The position numbers were made by a program, and so were the translations under genes. A stretch of 28,136 nt of DNA, taken from the NCBI GenBank assembly GCA_000310025.1, contig FN648845.1:1-28136 (forward strand), given 5' to 3'. The notes below the pieces were generated by a model. It searched no databases, was not told the DNA's origin, and was given only the letters and a program-made list of their open reading frames with translations. The DNA is from Ectocarpus siliculosus (lineage: Eukaryota > Sar > Phaeophyceae > Ectocarpales > Ectocarpaceae). Shown piece by piece: positions 19,218 through 28,136 of the stretch; within the stretch, counting starts at the first letter, position 1, and each line of letters starts with the position of its first letter.

Positions 19218-20404
19218 TTCGACAGAGACCCGTTCTACAACAACGTAGGACAGGCCTACAAACAATCGCCGGCGCTACTCCCGCCACGCTGGTCCTGGCC
19301 AGTACACTCTGCAATATTTTGAAAGGTGATGTATGCATTTTTCGCAATTTTTTTTCGCAAATATGTCACGACAATCGCACGACCTTGTTGGAAGACAGCA
19401 GTCCGTTGGCTAGACTAGTCGTCAGTATTTTGACGGAAAATAACCGCCAGCGTCTCGAAACGGCATCAACCATGGGCAGGATACATTTTGGCCACCTCTT
19501 TCTGTGGAGCGGCAGAAACGTGCTGCGAAATACTACCATCATAGCAGTGTTGGGCATCTGCTCTTGCGAACGCTCAACAAGGCATGCTCATTGCTGCTGC
19601 CGGCTCTGCAAATATCATTCATTCTGAGTTGGATCCTGCTGGACTGGGTCCACGTGGTGGTCGGTGTGTGGTGTGTGGTGGGTGGTGGGCTGGTGCTCCG
19701 GTGCTCCGCGGCAGTCGTGAGCAGGGGTGGTCAGGTTTCTAGATGTCGTTGCATCCGCTGAGCCCCCGCATGTAAAGTTATAAAAAAGTTGTAAAGTTAT
19801 TTGCATTTTCCAGAAATTCGAAGAACTCACCCGGAAGAAGGAGGGACGGGCAGGGAGAGAGCAGAGGCACCGGAGGGGTGAAGGAGGGAAGGGCACATCG
19901 TCACTTCTTCCGGGCGGCCCTGGCCCATCTCTCCGAAACAAGGGGTTACCAGGACAAAAGAGAGGTGAGAGAGGCGATGGTTATTTTCAATGCGCCCCAC
20001 CTCTGTGTGCTGTGTGCCGGCCTGGTGCCGGCGTGCCGGCTCATTTCCCGACAGTCTCGCGCCCCGTGCGCCGGCCGTCGCCACCGTTGGCTCCTAGAGA
20101 TTGAGAGAGTAACAAGTTTGTGGGCAGCACCATACCACACACATAGACACGGCCGGAACGATGCTGCTGTCGTCTTTAGCGCAGTCCGTCAGCGCAAACG
20201 CCCCTAAGGGCACACAAGAGAAGACAACCATGGCCGGAAGTGAGTTTCAGCCGCTCTCCCCACAGGAGACCTCCGCGTGACCGGTCATGCGTGTTTGTAT
20301 TTGTTTTCCTAATGAACAAGCGAGAGGATTGATCTAGTTGTTGATAGGAAAAGCAGAGACTCTGGTGTTACAACACCATGGCGTTGTGTGTCGTTCGCCG
20401 AATG
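19218..20404. other. Region upstream of the receptor gene
   Basis: No coding exon is supported. It presumably contains the receptor promoter (minus strand). Visible features are GT/GGT-rich simple sequence (19661-19710), a doubled TGTAAAGTTAT (19771-19803), and GC-rich GCCGGC clusters near 20020-20075. Confidence 0.4.
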
Positions 20405-21137
20405 CCCTTGTCTGCTCTGGACTTTTCTTTATTTACCGATGGTCTCTCTCAAAGTAGAATCATTTCTGTTGCCGTTTTCAGGCCATGCGGGCGAACCGAT
20501 GATGCACCCTATTGACGCATGTACAAGGGTTCTCCAGCTCACTTCCACCCTCTCACCGGTGATGTCATAAGTCTTGATCATAACGGAGTAGAAGTCAAGC
20601 ACTTACGAGACACGGGGGAGGAGGGGTGTTTGGACAAATGTGCAGACGGTCGATGAAAAGTAAAGAAGCTCGGAGGCCACAGGTGAATCTGGAAAGAAAC
20701 CGATACAGGCACTACTCTGTCCCGGGACTTGAACGCAAGCAGCGGTACAATATGTCCCCGTCGAAACCATTTTTTGTGCTCTATTCAAGGACTCGGAAAT
20801 CGGTACTCACCCCATCCTTTGACTCTAACACTGACGTGCTGACGAACCCGATATGCGCCATCCTTTGGGCAAGGTGCTGGGGTGGTGTTCCTCTGCGCTA
20901 GGGACTGCTGCGCTTGCTACTCTACACACATGCACAACAACAATGACAAATGACAAGCACAATCAAGCAGCTGCAGGAGTCCTCGCAGAATAGGAAAGAT
21001 GCATACCCTCCACAACATTGCAGCGCCTCGCGAACGCATTGAAACCTTTTTTCAAATTCGCAAGCAACCGCGGGCACATCCATCGGCGGCACGGCCCGAA
21101 CGACGCCGCTCCTCTCGCCCACCCATGCAGATGACAT
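20405..21137 (-). CDS. Possible small multi-exon gene, function unknown
   Basis: ATG 21137 opens 43 codons (MSSAWVGERSGVVRAVPP.., ending FEKRFQCVREALQCCGG) before GTATGC at 21006. A segment 20892-20811 continues in phase as TPPQHLAQRMAHIGFVSTSV up to a strong donor, GTGAGT. Another open segment lies at about 20690-20605, after TTTCTTTCCAG and before GTAAGT. The reading KTYDITGERVEVSWRTLVHA at about 20575-20430 is also open. The phases do not give a single convincing chain, so the model is incomplete. No domain is recognised. Confidence 0.25.
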
Positions 21138-22122
21138 AGCGTCTGTGCTGCTTCTTCTCCGTCGTCGTTTTGCTTCTTCTGCTGCTGTCACTGCTGCGAT
21201 CTTTTCGTGTCGTTTCTTCAGGTAAAATGGGCAACACGCTCGGTAGTATAGCGCCGTAGTTTTTGTGTCATGTCCGCGCGTCCGCCCACGAAGCCAGTGC
21301 AGTGTGGTACCGGGCGCTTACTTGTCCTTGTCTTTCGCCAGGTAGTCGTGAACTACTATTTGCTACACCCGCGATATTTCCTGTAGTAACCCTGCGCTCT
21401 GCAAGTGCTCTACGCGGCTCAACATGTGGATAAGACGATCGAAAAGGGTCCTTGATTCCTGGCGACGGTAGCGAGTAGACTATTGTTGTTGTTGTTGTTG
21501 TGTTCTTGTTTTCTTCACATTAAACTCGTGTCAGTTGCTAATCCCAAAATCTAGCAAAAACTCGGCCCGTGATCACAAAAATGCTAAAGCCATCAGAAGA
21601 TCTAAAGAACACGCACACTATTAGCAAGAAAAGGGTACACAAGCCCGAGGAGGTACACCTACAATCCCTGCAGCACGTTTGCGTGCTCACAACTGAACTA
21701 CACGCCCACACACTACAATTCGACTACAGCAGGCGGCATCACCCCCCTTGTCCCGCACTTCACCAAAATGAATGTTTGTCGACTACAGCGTACTGCTGTC
21801 TGAAGTGCTGTCTGTACAAAATACCACCATGGTGTATGGTGCATAACAAGCTCGGGGCATGCAGCTGCTGTCTGAAGTGCTGTCAGAATGGTCCCGTGGA
21901 CATACAATGAAGAAGAACATCAACCAACCAAAGCCATCATTGCAATTGACAATCGCCCGAATCTATCCAGATCATCTGTGTTAGACACAGCAGTGTAAAC
22001 ATCGGCACTGACTAGGAATCGTTCCACATTGAAGGGGTCTTCCACGATGCAGGTACACAATTAAGGCACCCGGGTTATCCGCGCCATCTCTGCCGCGTCT
22101 CTCTACAAAACCAATGACGTCA
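21138..22122. other. Apparently non-coding interval
   Basis: It contains a (GTT)n run at about 21483-21500 and a 20-bp direct repeat CTGCTGTCTGAAGTGCTGTC at about 21794 and 21868. A 113-codon plus-strand frame (21569-21910) covers that repeat but has no recognisable domain, and its Cys-rich end arises from the repeat. No gene is supported. Confidence 0.4.
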
Positions 22123-23928
22123 TTACACACACCTAACACCTATATTTAGGGAAAAAAAAACGGAAAATAATTGACAACACAAGAGATGTTTGTCCGTGCG
22201 ACACGGTTCGATGCCGTCCGCATGCTCCGGTGCCGCTTCTCCGGTGTCGCTGTGGCCAGTCCTAGCACGACCAAATTCGACCCGCTCCGCTTCGTACACG
22301 CTCTCGTTGCTGTCCTTCCCAGTCGGTTCTTCGCTTTCTCCCTCGTTGCACTTAGGGTTCTTGGTCTGAAAATTCTCGCGCCGAAGGGTCAACCAGCCCA
22401 GTCAGCTCGTCACCACCTGTCCCCTCCTCATTTGATGGCAAAACCAGGTTACTGAGACAGTACAGCTCCCTCTAGCAAGCATAGGGCCGTGTACATAGTG
22501 CCCGTCCACCTTTCTGATGGCGTCTGCCTCCGCGCACAAAGATGAGATGGGCATTGCTGCCTGCACCGACGGCCTCGGGGCCCGCGCATCTGCACCTTTG
22601 TACCTGACGCACCAGTGCCGACCCAACTCCACCACTACGCACGCGTTGCGGCGGGTGCGCCGTAGCAAGAAGGTATCGGTCCCTTGAGGATGAGTCTAGC
22701 CCTGCTCGCTAGAAAGACCCCCCCCCTCGCTTTGGGTCATGCCTAAGCAAAACCTTGCCGAGGCAGCGAGGGGAAGAAGGGAGACTATGTATGTCGGCGA
22801 ACAGCTGCAATCTTCTTCCCACCTGCTGTCTACTACCAGCTGCCCTGGCTACTGTCCATCAACGCTGTGTGCATTGTTGATTTCAGCGGAGTTCTACATC
22901 GTTGCGAAGAAAGAACCCCTTTGTAGCATGCACAATATGCGGCTGTACGTTGAACAACATGCAAACCTATGCGCAAGATTTTGGTGCCAAATCAAATCAT
23001 TTTGACCTGCTGGAAACCATAAAAAGTGCGAGCAAACCAGGTGTGTGTGCGATCAATTTTTAAAGATCGATTGTCCCGCAAACAGAGAGGCTGCAAATGC
23101 CGAAAATGGTGATTCTGGAAAAGCTCTGGCCGAGAACTTTTCCTTTTCCACGTGTCGGTCGTGTTTCGCACCCTCTCCGTTGTGGCGAGTCGATCTTCGA
23201 AAATCGATCGATCTCACACCAGTGTGCCTTCGCCCGCACTTTCTTACCGTATTTGTGCCATCAATAATGTTGGAGTATGGACCTGATGCATAAGAGCTTT
23301 GCAACCACAAGATAGAAATGTTAAGAGTAGCAGCATTGTCTCCCCCATCCCCCAATGGTCTAACAACTTACGCATGCAGAACATGAGTACGCCCCCTTCC
23401 CCTACGCCCATAGCCCCGTGCCATTGTCGCCCCCCTCGCTGGACGCATCCCTCTTCCGACGCCCCCTCCCCTCCCTGAAGACAACGTATCATGCACCCAA
23501 CACAGCAGTCCCAGGGTCAAGGCTACACCCACTCCGATAGCGACGGTTCTTTCGACAATCACGACGGTGCTCCCCGTCCAAGACGCGGCATCAGCGGCCA
23601 GGGTTGTGTAAGCGATAGAGGCGCGGGGGCGTACCCACGGCGGCGGCTGGATGATGGCTCCGGGGGTCGGATGCCGCGGTGGCGGCATCGGCCTGCCACC
23701 GGCCACCGCGCAGAGGATCTGAAGACGTACGACCCTAAGGACATAGGCGAGTGCTTCGCGTGCTGTCGTCGTGTGCACTCCATGGTGGTGGTGCTTGTGA
23801 AGGGATTGTTGCATGTTGCCGGGACCAGCGGCATACTCTCTGAATGCGGACCTGTGTGACCCGCTCGCCCTTCCCACCGATACTCGTGACGGCGTTTCCC
23901 GTTTTCGTGTTGTCTGGCGTTCTCGCAC
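22123..23928 (-). CDS. Putative single-pass membrane protein gene, unrecognised
   Basis: A frame ending at 23372 before GTAAGT contains a hydrophobic helix (TVAIGVGVALTLGLLCWVH) followed by an Arg/Gly-rich stretch (GYGRRGRGRTHVLHA). Three further segments join in phase: 23296-23248 (SYASGPYSNIIDGTNT, before GTAAGA), 22560-22510 (AAMPISSLCAEADAIRK, before GTGGAC) and 22365-22123 (acidic tail TKNPKCNEGESEEPTGKDSN.., stop TAA). The phases 2, 0 and 0 all agree, which supports a real gene. The start is uncertain: the frame is open up to 23928 with several Met codons. It would be divergent from MCM9. Function is unknown; the chain could be fortuitous. Confidence 0.35.
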
Positions 23929-24085
23929 ATCCTGCTCCTTTCAAAACGGCGATCCCACGGAAAGGAGCAGAGCACTGACGAAGAGGATGCTTCCCCCTCC
24001 CCGTCTCCGTCCGCCTTTCCCTCCGACTCTCCCTGTTTCTCTTCTTTCCTGTGCTCGTGGGCTGACTCTTCTTCTGTGGGGGTAG

Positions 24086-24168
24086 GCCCGGATGAGTACG
24101 TGGCGCAGATGACAACGTTTCTGGAGCGGCGGTATCTGGCGACAATACACCGGACGATCGTCTCCGCC
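24086..24168 (+). CDS. MCM9: MCM9 first visible exon
   Basis: A long pyrimidine tract and GGGGTAG precede 24086. It reads PDEYVAQMTTFLERRYLATI then HRTIVSA, like the first helices of MCM9. A donor GTGAGA follows at 24169; a second GTGAGA at 24205 is also in phase 0. The next sure exon is entered in phase 2, so a short exon is missing between them. A 14-nt microexon at 24304-24317 (TTTTTTCAG before, GTATGT after) would fit the phase. Confidence 0.5.
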
Positions 24169-27100
24169 GTGAGACCAGGAGAAAGACTACGCGCTCGCAG
24201 TCAAGTGAGACGCGGACGAGGAGGTGTTTCGCGCGGTGTTTTTTATGCTCGCTTCCTTTCTCTTGTGCTGTGTCATGGCTGTGTGGTTTCGTTGTTTTTT
24301 CAGCGCGCCTTACGGCAGTATGTTATGAGGGCACGGCGGGCGGCCTTTTGGATGACGGCCCGTCGATTACTCCTCACATTTTGCGCAAGCAGTGGTACAT
24401 GTGTACTCACTCTGTCGTGGATGCGGCCAAAAATTTGCGTAGACAGTTTGTCGACGCAACATGGGTGGTTTTATCATTCGTAGAACCTAAACCCTGTGTG
24501 AGGGACTCCATGCCCTGTGTTGTCCGCCCACCTGCGTGATGGACTGTTGGGCTCCGAGTGTGGCGACGTTTCAACGTGGTCAGAAAGAAAAGTACGGTGT
24601 TGTACAGCACAAAGACCACAACCTGACCAGAATTTGGGCGTAGATGCCGCGATTCGAAGCACGACACCATCTGACCCCATCCGACTGTTGCAAATTGCTC
24701 CCCACCCTCTACCGCCTACGATCTCAGCGCCCAAGATCTGATCCACTTCGACTCGCGGCTTGCCTACTTGGTGCTGCACCGTCCGGATCTCTTATTAGAG
24801 GTACGCGTACGTAGGTACGTACCCGGACAACGGGGAAAGCGTAGTTGGAGGAATTTCGCACGGGCGGAAACAGAGGAAAGGAAACACGCATGGTCGAAAG
24901 ACAGGGAAGGGGGGCGAAGAGATAGAGATCCCCTTTGCGAAAGTGTGACAACAGTGGTAGCGTTGCCTGGGGGGTGTCGCGACTCCCCGTCTTGTCTCTT
25001 GCTGCTTTCTACCGCTATTTTGCATAAATCGAGCGGATTCGGACGCGAGTTGTGACTCGCGGTTTATCGCGAAAATCTGAAGAGCTGCATCCTCTTGCCG
25101 ATGATGGTGTTGCAGTAGGGGCCCCGTCGCGGCCGGCATGGTTGTGCGAATAAAGTCACAAGAACGCATGTGGACGCTCGTTTTGTTTTTCGTCTAGCTA
25201 AGACTGGCGCCCTTTCGCCTTTAGTGCTCAGCCGGTAAACATTCGAGGTACGATGGTAGCTACGAGAAATGCGCGGACACACGCACGCACATGCCGCGTG
25301 TGTGGCTCACAGAGCGATCGTCTCTGCCGCCCGACACGCAGCTTATGCGCGAGGCACTGGGCGAGGTCCAAGCCCGTATCGTGGCGGAAGAAGCAGCAGA
25401 AGACGACAGCCGTCGCAATAGCAACAACAACAACAACAACGACAGCGGACGTACGCCGGTGCTGACGGTCAAGGGCAACGCGCACATCCGAATCACGCAC
25501 TTGCCGCCGCTGTCCGACCTCTGCAAGCCGAACATCAGCGCAATCCGAGGCACTGACCTAGGGGTGCTCATCCAGATACAGGTTGGAAGCACGCGGGGTA
25601 GAAGGGGGGGGGGGGGGGATCGGGGTTTGCCTGCTTTCCCCTTCGGCCGTTGACCACCCGCGCGATCCATTTCGAAACAACGCGCCGGCAATCCTGGTAT
25701 TTGAGATTTCCCCTACCGCCTCCATTGGTAGCACTCGAGGAGGCCCTGTTTTTGTTCCACGTTGCCTCTCGCAAAAGGCTGCTGTCGTTTCAAGTTGTAG
25801 GCAGATTCACTTATTTATTTGGCGCGCGCGGCCGGAGATGCTCAGGGTACCGTGATACGCAGCGGCGCCGCTAAGATGCTCGAGGTTTCGCGGGAGTACC
25901 GCTGCCAGAACAAGACCTGCGGCGCGGTCTTCAGCGTGCACTCCGACATGAGCCAAGGGAACCTGCTCGCGCCGCCGGTGAGATGGCGTGGACGCTCCCA
26001 GCCTACTTTTTTCTTCACTTCACATTGTTTCTTGGGTGTGCTCCATTTATTTTTTTTATTTTGCGATGATGGTCCTGAGCGTTCGAAAGGGCAGGTTTCG
26101 GATTTTTGGAGGGGGGGTACTCTCATGATTGTAGGCGACTTGATTTGCCGATACTCCTTGCGATCGATCTGCATCCTTTTTTTTTTGCTTCTCCGAACGC
26201 ACACGAGGGGAACGATGCGGAAAAGACTCCCTGGGACTTGTCTTTCATTTCTCAACAACTGCGTCAAAGAATTTGCGTGGTCGCGCTCGACCGCTATCGT
26301 TTTCCACGGTTTGGCACCCTTTCACATGCAACGTCTTCCAAGGTAAACCCCGCGACCAGAGATTTTTCGATGGGAAATGGTTAATGTTCACTCCGCTAAG
26401 GACAAGAAATACGCCCCTGTTCCCCCTAAGTGGCTGACATACCTAGCTCCATACTTGTGTTTTTAGAAATATACATCAATACACAGAAAGACTAGTATCC
26501 GTTCGAGATATAACCACAGTCGAAAGGGATGTGCTGAAGTCTTTTTCAGTGAGTGGAGGGAAACCTGTGGTGTTGTAGTCGTTGCGACCCTGCCGTGTTG
26601 GGTGCCTGTTGTTGGGGCCGGGGACAGACAACGAAGTTCATCACGAACGGATACATGTGACGAATCTTCTGTGTCTTGTGGACTGGTCTCACCCTTTCTT
26701 TTTCGCGGAGGGGGATTTTTATAGGACTTTTCGAAGGATGGGATTTTATGTCTTTCCCACTATGCCATCGGACAGCCTAACGGGCTAACGTACTTTCAAG
26801 TGCCTCGCTTGCCCCCTGCCCCCCCGTCCTGCTGCCACACTCGCCTCTCGCGCACCAACGCCTGGCTCACGCATGGGCTGTGTTCAGGTAACCACCGCCA
26901 GCTCTCCCACTTTCACTTACCCCCGTTCACTCTCGTTGTCTTGCCCAATCATCGTCGTTTCCTTGTTATGTCCTGAATAATCACACCGCATGATAAAAAA
27001 AAATAGACTAGCTGTCCCGGAGTGGGCGAAAAGCAGTGCAAAGGGACGAGGTTCATGGAGCACGGGGACCACAAGTACAGCGATTACCAAGAGGTGAGGC

Positions 27101-27655
27101 AAGGCTACATATGCCTGACTCTTCCAAGCTGCGAGGGCGTTGATGTGTTTTTGAGTGCACTCGCATGATATGCACGGTGCAGAGTCGACACAGGGCGTGT
27201 GCATGTGTATGCTGGACAAGGTTCATGGAGCACCAGTACAAGGCTACGGGTTGTTGTTGTTGTTGATGATGATATCGTTGTCCTCACATGGACGACTACT
27301 TGTTTGCTGCGACGTGCTGTGCTAGTACTCCAAGAACAGTATATGCATGTACATTTGTTTTGCCATGCAAGAGTAGCACCTTGTGCGTAATCTTGGACCA
27401 TCCATTGCGGCCAAGTTACCTGTGTCCGTAGCCTTGAAACAATGCTCCCCGCTATCGAAAGATGGCCTTTGGTTGGGCGAAGACCAGCGGAAAGTTGTAT
27501 TGCGTCCCCGACCTTGCTTGCGCGTGTCGCTTTGAATTCCCCTCCTTACCTTCGATGCGCCCTTTGCCCATGCTTGACAAATCTTAATCGTTGACGTCCT
27601 CTCAGATGAAAGTGCAGGAACAGGCGCAGAAGCTAAGCGTCGGATCTATCCCCAG
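24086..27655 (+). CDS. MCM9: MCM9 DNA helicase, N-terminal exons (partial both ends)
   Basis: Exons 24086-24168 (or to 24204), 24728-24800, 25342-25581, 25846-25977, 27007-27093 and 27606-27655. From 24728 on, all splice phases agree. The product follows the MCM N-terminal domain: DLIHFDSRLAYLVLHRPDLL, then RGTDLGVLIQIQ + GTVIRSGAAKMLEVSREYRC (OB fold), a zinc finger using CQNKTC and CPGVGEKQC, DYQE, and MKVQEQAQKLSVGSIPR. The last motif is the MCM9 form (human IKIQEQVQRLSVGSIPR) rather than MCM2-7 or MCM8. MCM9 acts with MCM8 as a helicase in homologous recombination and crosslink repair in the nucleus. The AAA+ domain lies beyond the window. The start codon and a joint between exons 1 and 2 are unresolved. 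Confidence 0.88.
24728..24800 (+). CDS. MCM9: MCM9 exon, N-terminal helical domain
   Basis: Acceptor GATCTCAG; one base completes a codon, then AQDLIHFDSRLAYLVLHRPD and LLLE, before GTACGC. It matches the conserved MCM segment with a hydrophobic pattern around a Pro. Confidence 0.75.
25342..25581 (+). CDS. MCM9: MCM9 exon, OB-fold start
   Basis: Acceptor ACACGCAG; exactly 80 codons from LMREALGEVQARIV, through an Asn run (NSNNNNNND, an AAC repeat), to ITHLPPLSDLCKPNISAIRG and TDLGVLIQIQ, before GTTGGA. The Asn run is an insertion in a variable loop. Confidence 0.85.
25846..25977 (+). CDS. MCM9: MCM9 exon, OB fold and first zinc-finger half
   Basis: Acceptor ATGCTCAG; 44 codons from GTVIRSGAAKMLEVSREY to LLAPP, before GTGAGA. 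The zinc pair is C-x4-C (CQNKTC), where animal MCM9 has C-x2-C. Confidence 0.9.
25978..27006 (+). other. MCM9: MCM9 intron between the zinc-finger exons
   Basis: 1.03 kb between phase-0 sites. It has T-runs and a G-run and no further MCM segment. A C-rich stretch at 26811-26890 can be read in frame but does not fit the family alignment. Confidence 0.55.
27007..27093 (+). CDS. MCM9: MCM9 exon, second zinc-finger half
   Basis: Acceptor AAAAATAG; 29 codons TSCPGVGEKQCKGTRFMEHG then DHKYSDYQE, before GTGAGG. It joins LAPP to TSCP as in other MCM9 proteins. The acceptor lacks a good pyrimidine tract. Confidence 0.85.
27218..27250 (+). pseudogene. Possible partial copy of the preceding MCM9 exon
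   Basis: AAGGTTCATGGAGCACCAGTACAAGG here shares GGTTCATGGAGCAC with 27050-27063 and would read RFMEHQYK against RFMEHGDHKY. It lies in the following intron without splice sites. Confidence 0.35.
27606..27655 (+). CDS. MCM9: MCM9 exon, MKVQEQ motif
   Basis: Acceptor CCTCTCAG; MKVQEQAQKLSVGSIP then two bases of the next codon, before GTGAAA. The next exon should start with the conserved S-M-x-V-x-L-E-D-D-L region and is not found before the window ends. Confidence 0.9.
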
Positions 27656-28136
27656 GTGAAACGAGGCATTTTTTCGAACTGTTGCGGGACACCACTATGA
27701 AATGGAATTTTCTCACTAGCCACCACACTGTTGTGGAAAGAAATGTGTCGACTTCCTGTTGAGGGATCACACGACGGGAGGGCAGTTCGTATGTACCGCT
27801 CAATGCCTCAAGCAAACTTTTGTTGCAGTGTCACCGCCCTCCAATGACGTGCTGCCGGTACTGTAGCGTTCGAAAGCGGTTGGACTTACTATTCCCGGTC
27901 CCGTCGTTCGTAGATATTTTTGTTTTTGTCTCGTCTACGGCGATACAACCTCATTTTTCGGTAGGGGAGCACAAGAATCTGGGAGCGCCTTGAGTCTCCC
28001 CGTAGGTGTGTAAGGGCCGGATGCATTTGCGGGCGACAGCAGCAGCGGACAACGGTGCCCGATTGCAACACGAAGTTTTTTTTTCCCGTGTCTTCCGGAT
28101 GGTTGTTCATAGAATCTTATTGGCTTGATTCCGAAT
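27656..28136 (+). other. MCM9: MCM9 intron running to the window edge
   Basis: No exon matching the next MCM9 segment is visible in any plus frame up to 28136. Confidence 0.5.

Noticed and set aside
23491-23859. 122-codon plus-strand frame as an upstream MCM9 exon
   Set aside because: It does not resemble the MCM9 N-terminus and overlaps the better-supported minus-strand segment.
24303-24540. Longer reading through the region between MCM9 exons
   Set aside because: Neither open frame (RALRQYVM.. or RLTAVCYE..) fits the MCM alignment; only a microexon there is compatible with the phases.
1-28136. tRNA, rRNA, CRISPR arrays, bacterial operons
   Set aside because: No cloverleaf, rRNA core or regularly spaced repeat array was seen; gene structure is eukaryotic throughout.

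Overview
The window is intron-rich nuclear eukaryotic DNA. Protein-coding segments are short, bounded by GT..AG splice sites (GTGAGN and GTAAGN donors dominate), and join with matching codon phases. The gene set is a plastid/bacterial-type LrgB-like membrane protein, an integrin-alpha-like FG-GAP receptor, MCM9 and a Ty1/copia element of the kind I associate with brown algae and other stramenopiles. This points to a photosynthetic stramenopile, most likely a brown alga. That placement is inference; no species marker is present.

Layout. (1) 1-3532, plus strand: 3' part of an LrgB/YohK-like membrane protein gene in three exons; its 5' end lies outside the window. (2) 3533-5647: intergenic, between convergent genes. 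(3) 19217-5648, minus strand: a gene whose eleven exons can be chained with every splice phase matching. It encodes about 608 residues: a signal peptide, exactly seven FG-GAP repeats each with a DxNxDxxxD calcium loop (a complete seven-bladed integrin-alpha-type propeller), then one transmembrane helix and a short tail. (4) 12515-18144, plus strand: a 5.63-kb Ty1/copia LTR retrotransposon inserted inside exon 2 of that gene, within blade 1. It is flanked by a perfect 5-bp target duplication (TGGCG). Removing the element and one TGGCG copy restores the reading frame exactly. (5) 20405-21137 and 22123-23928, minus strand: two weakly supported, unrecognised multi-exon genes, the second with a membrane segment. 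(6) 24086-27655, plus strand: the N-terminal part of MCM9 (winged/OB N-domain and zinc finger), running off the right edge.

How it fits together. The receptor gene carries no other lesion: every exon is open and all seven calcium loops are kept. It was therefore intact until a very recent insertion, since the two LTRs differ by one substitution and two small indels over about 425 bp. The element itself is defective. Its gag is scrambled across frames, an in-frame TGA lies before the integrase core, frame changes occur before and after reverse transcriptase, and the first catalytic Asp position of reverse transcriptase is Asn. Young LTRs on a dead body suggest that it was mobilised in trans. 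The remaining space is introns with minisatellites, tandem duplications and two possible exon relics.
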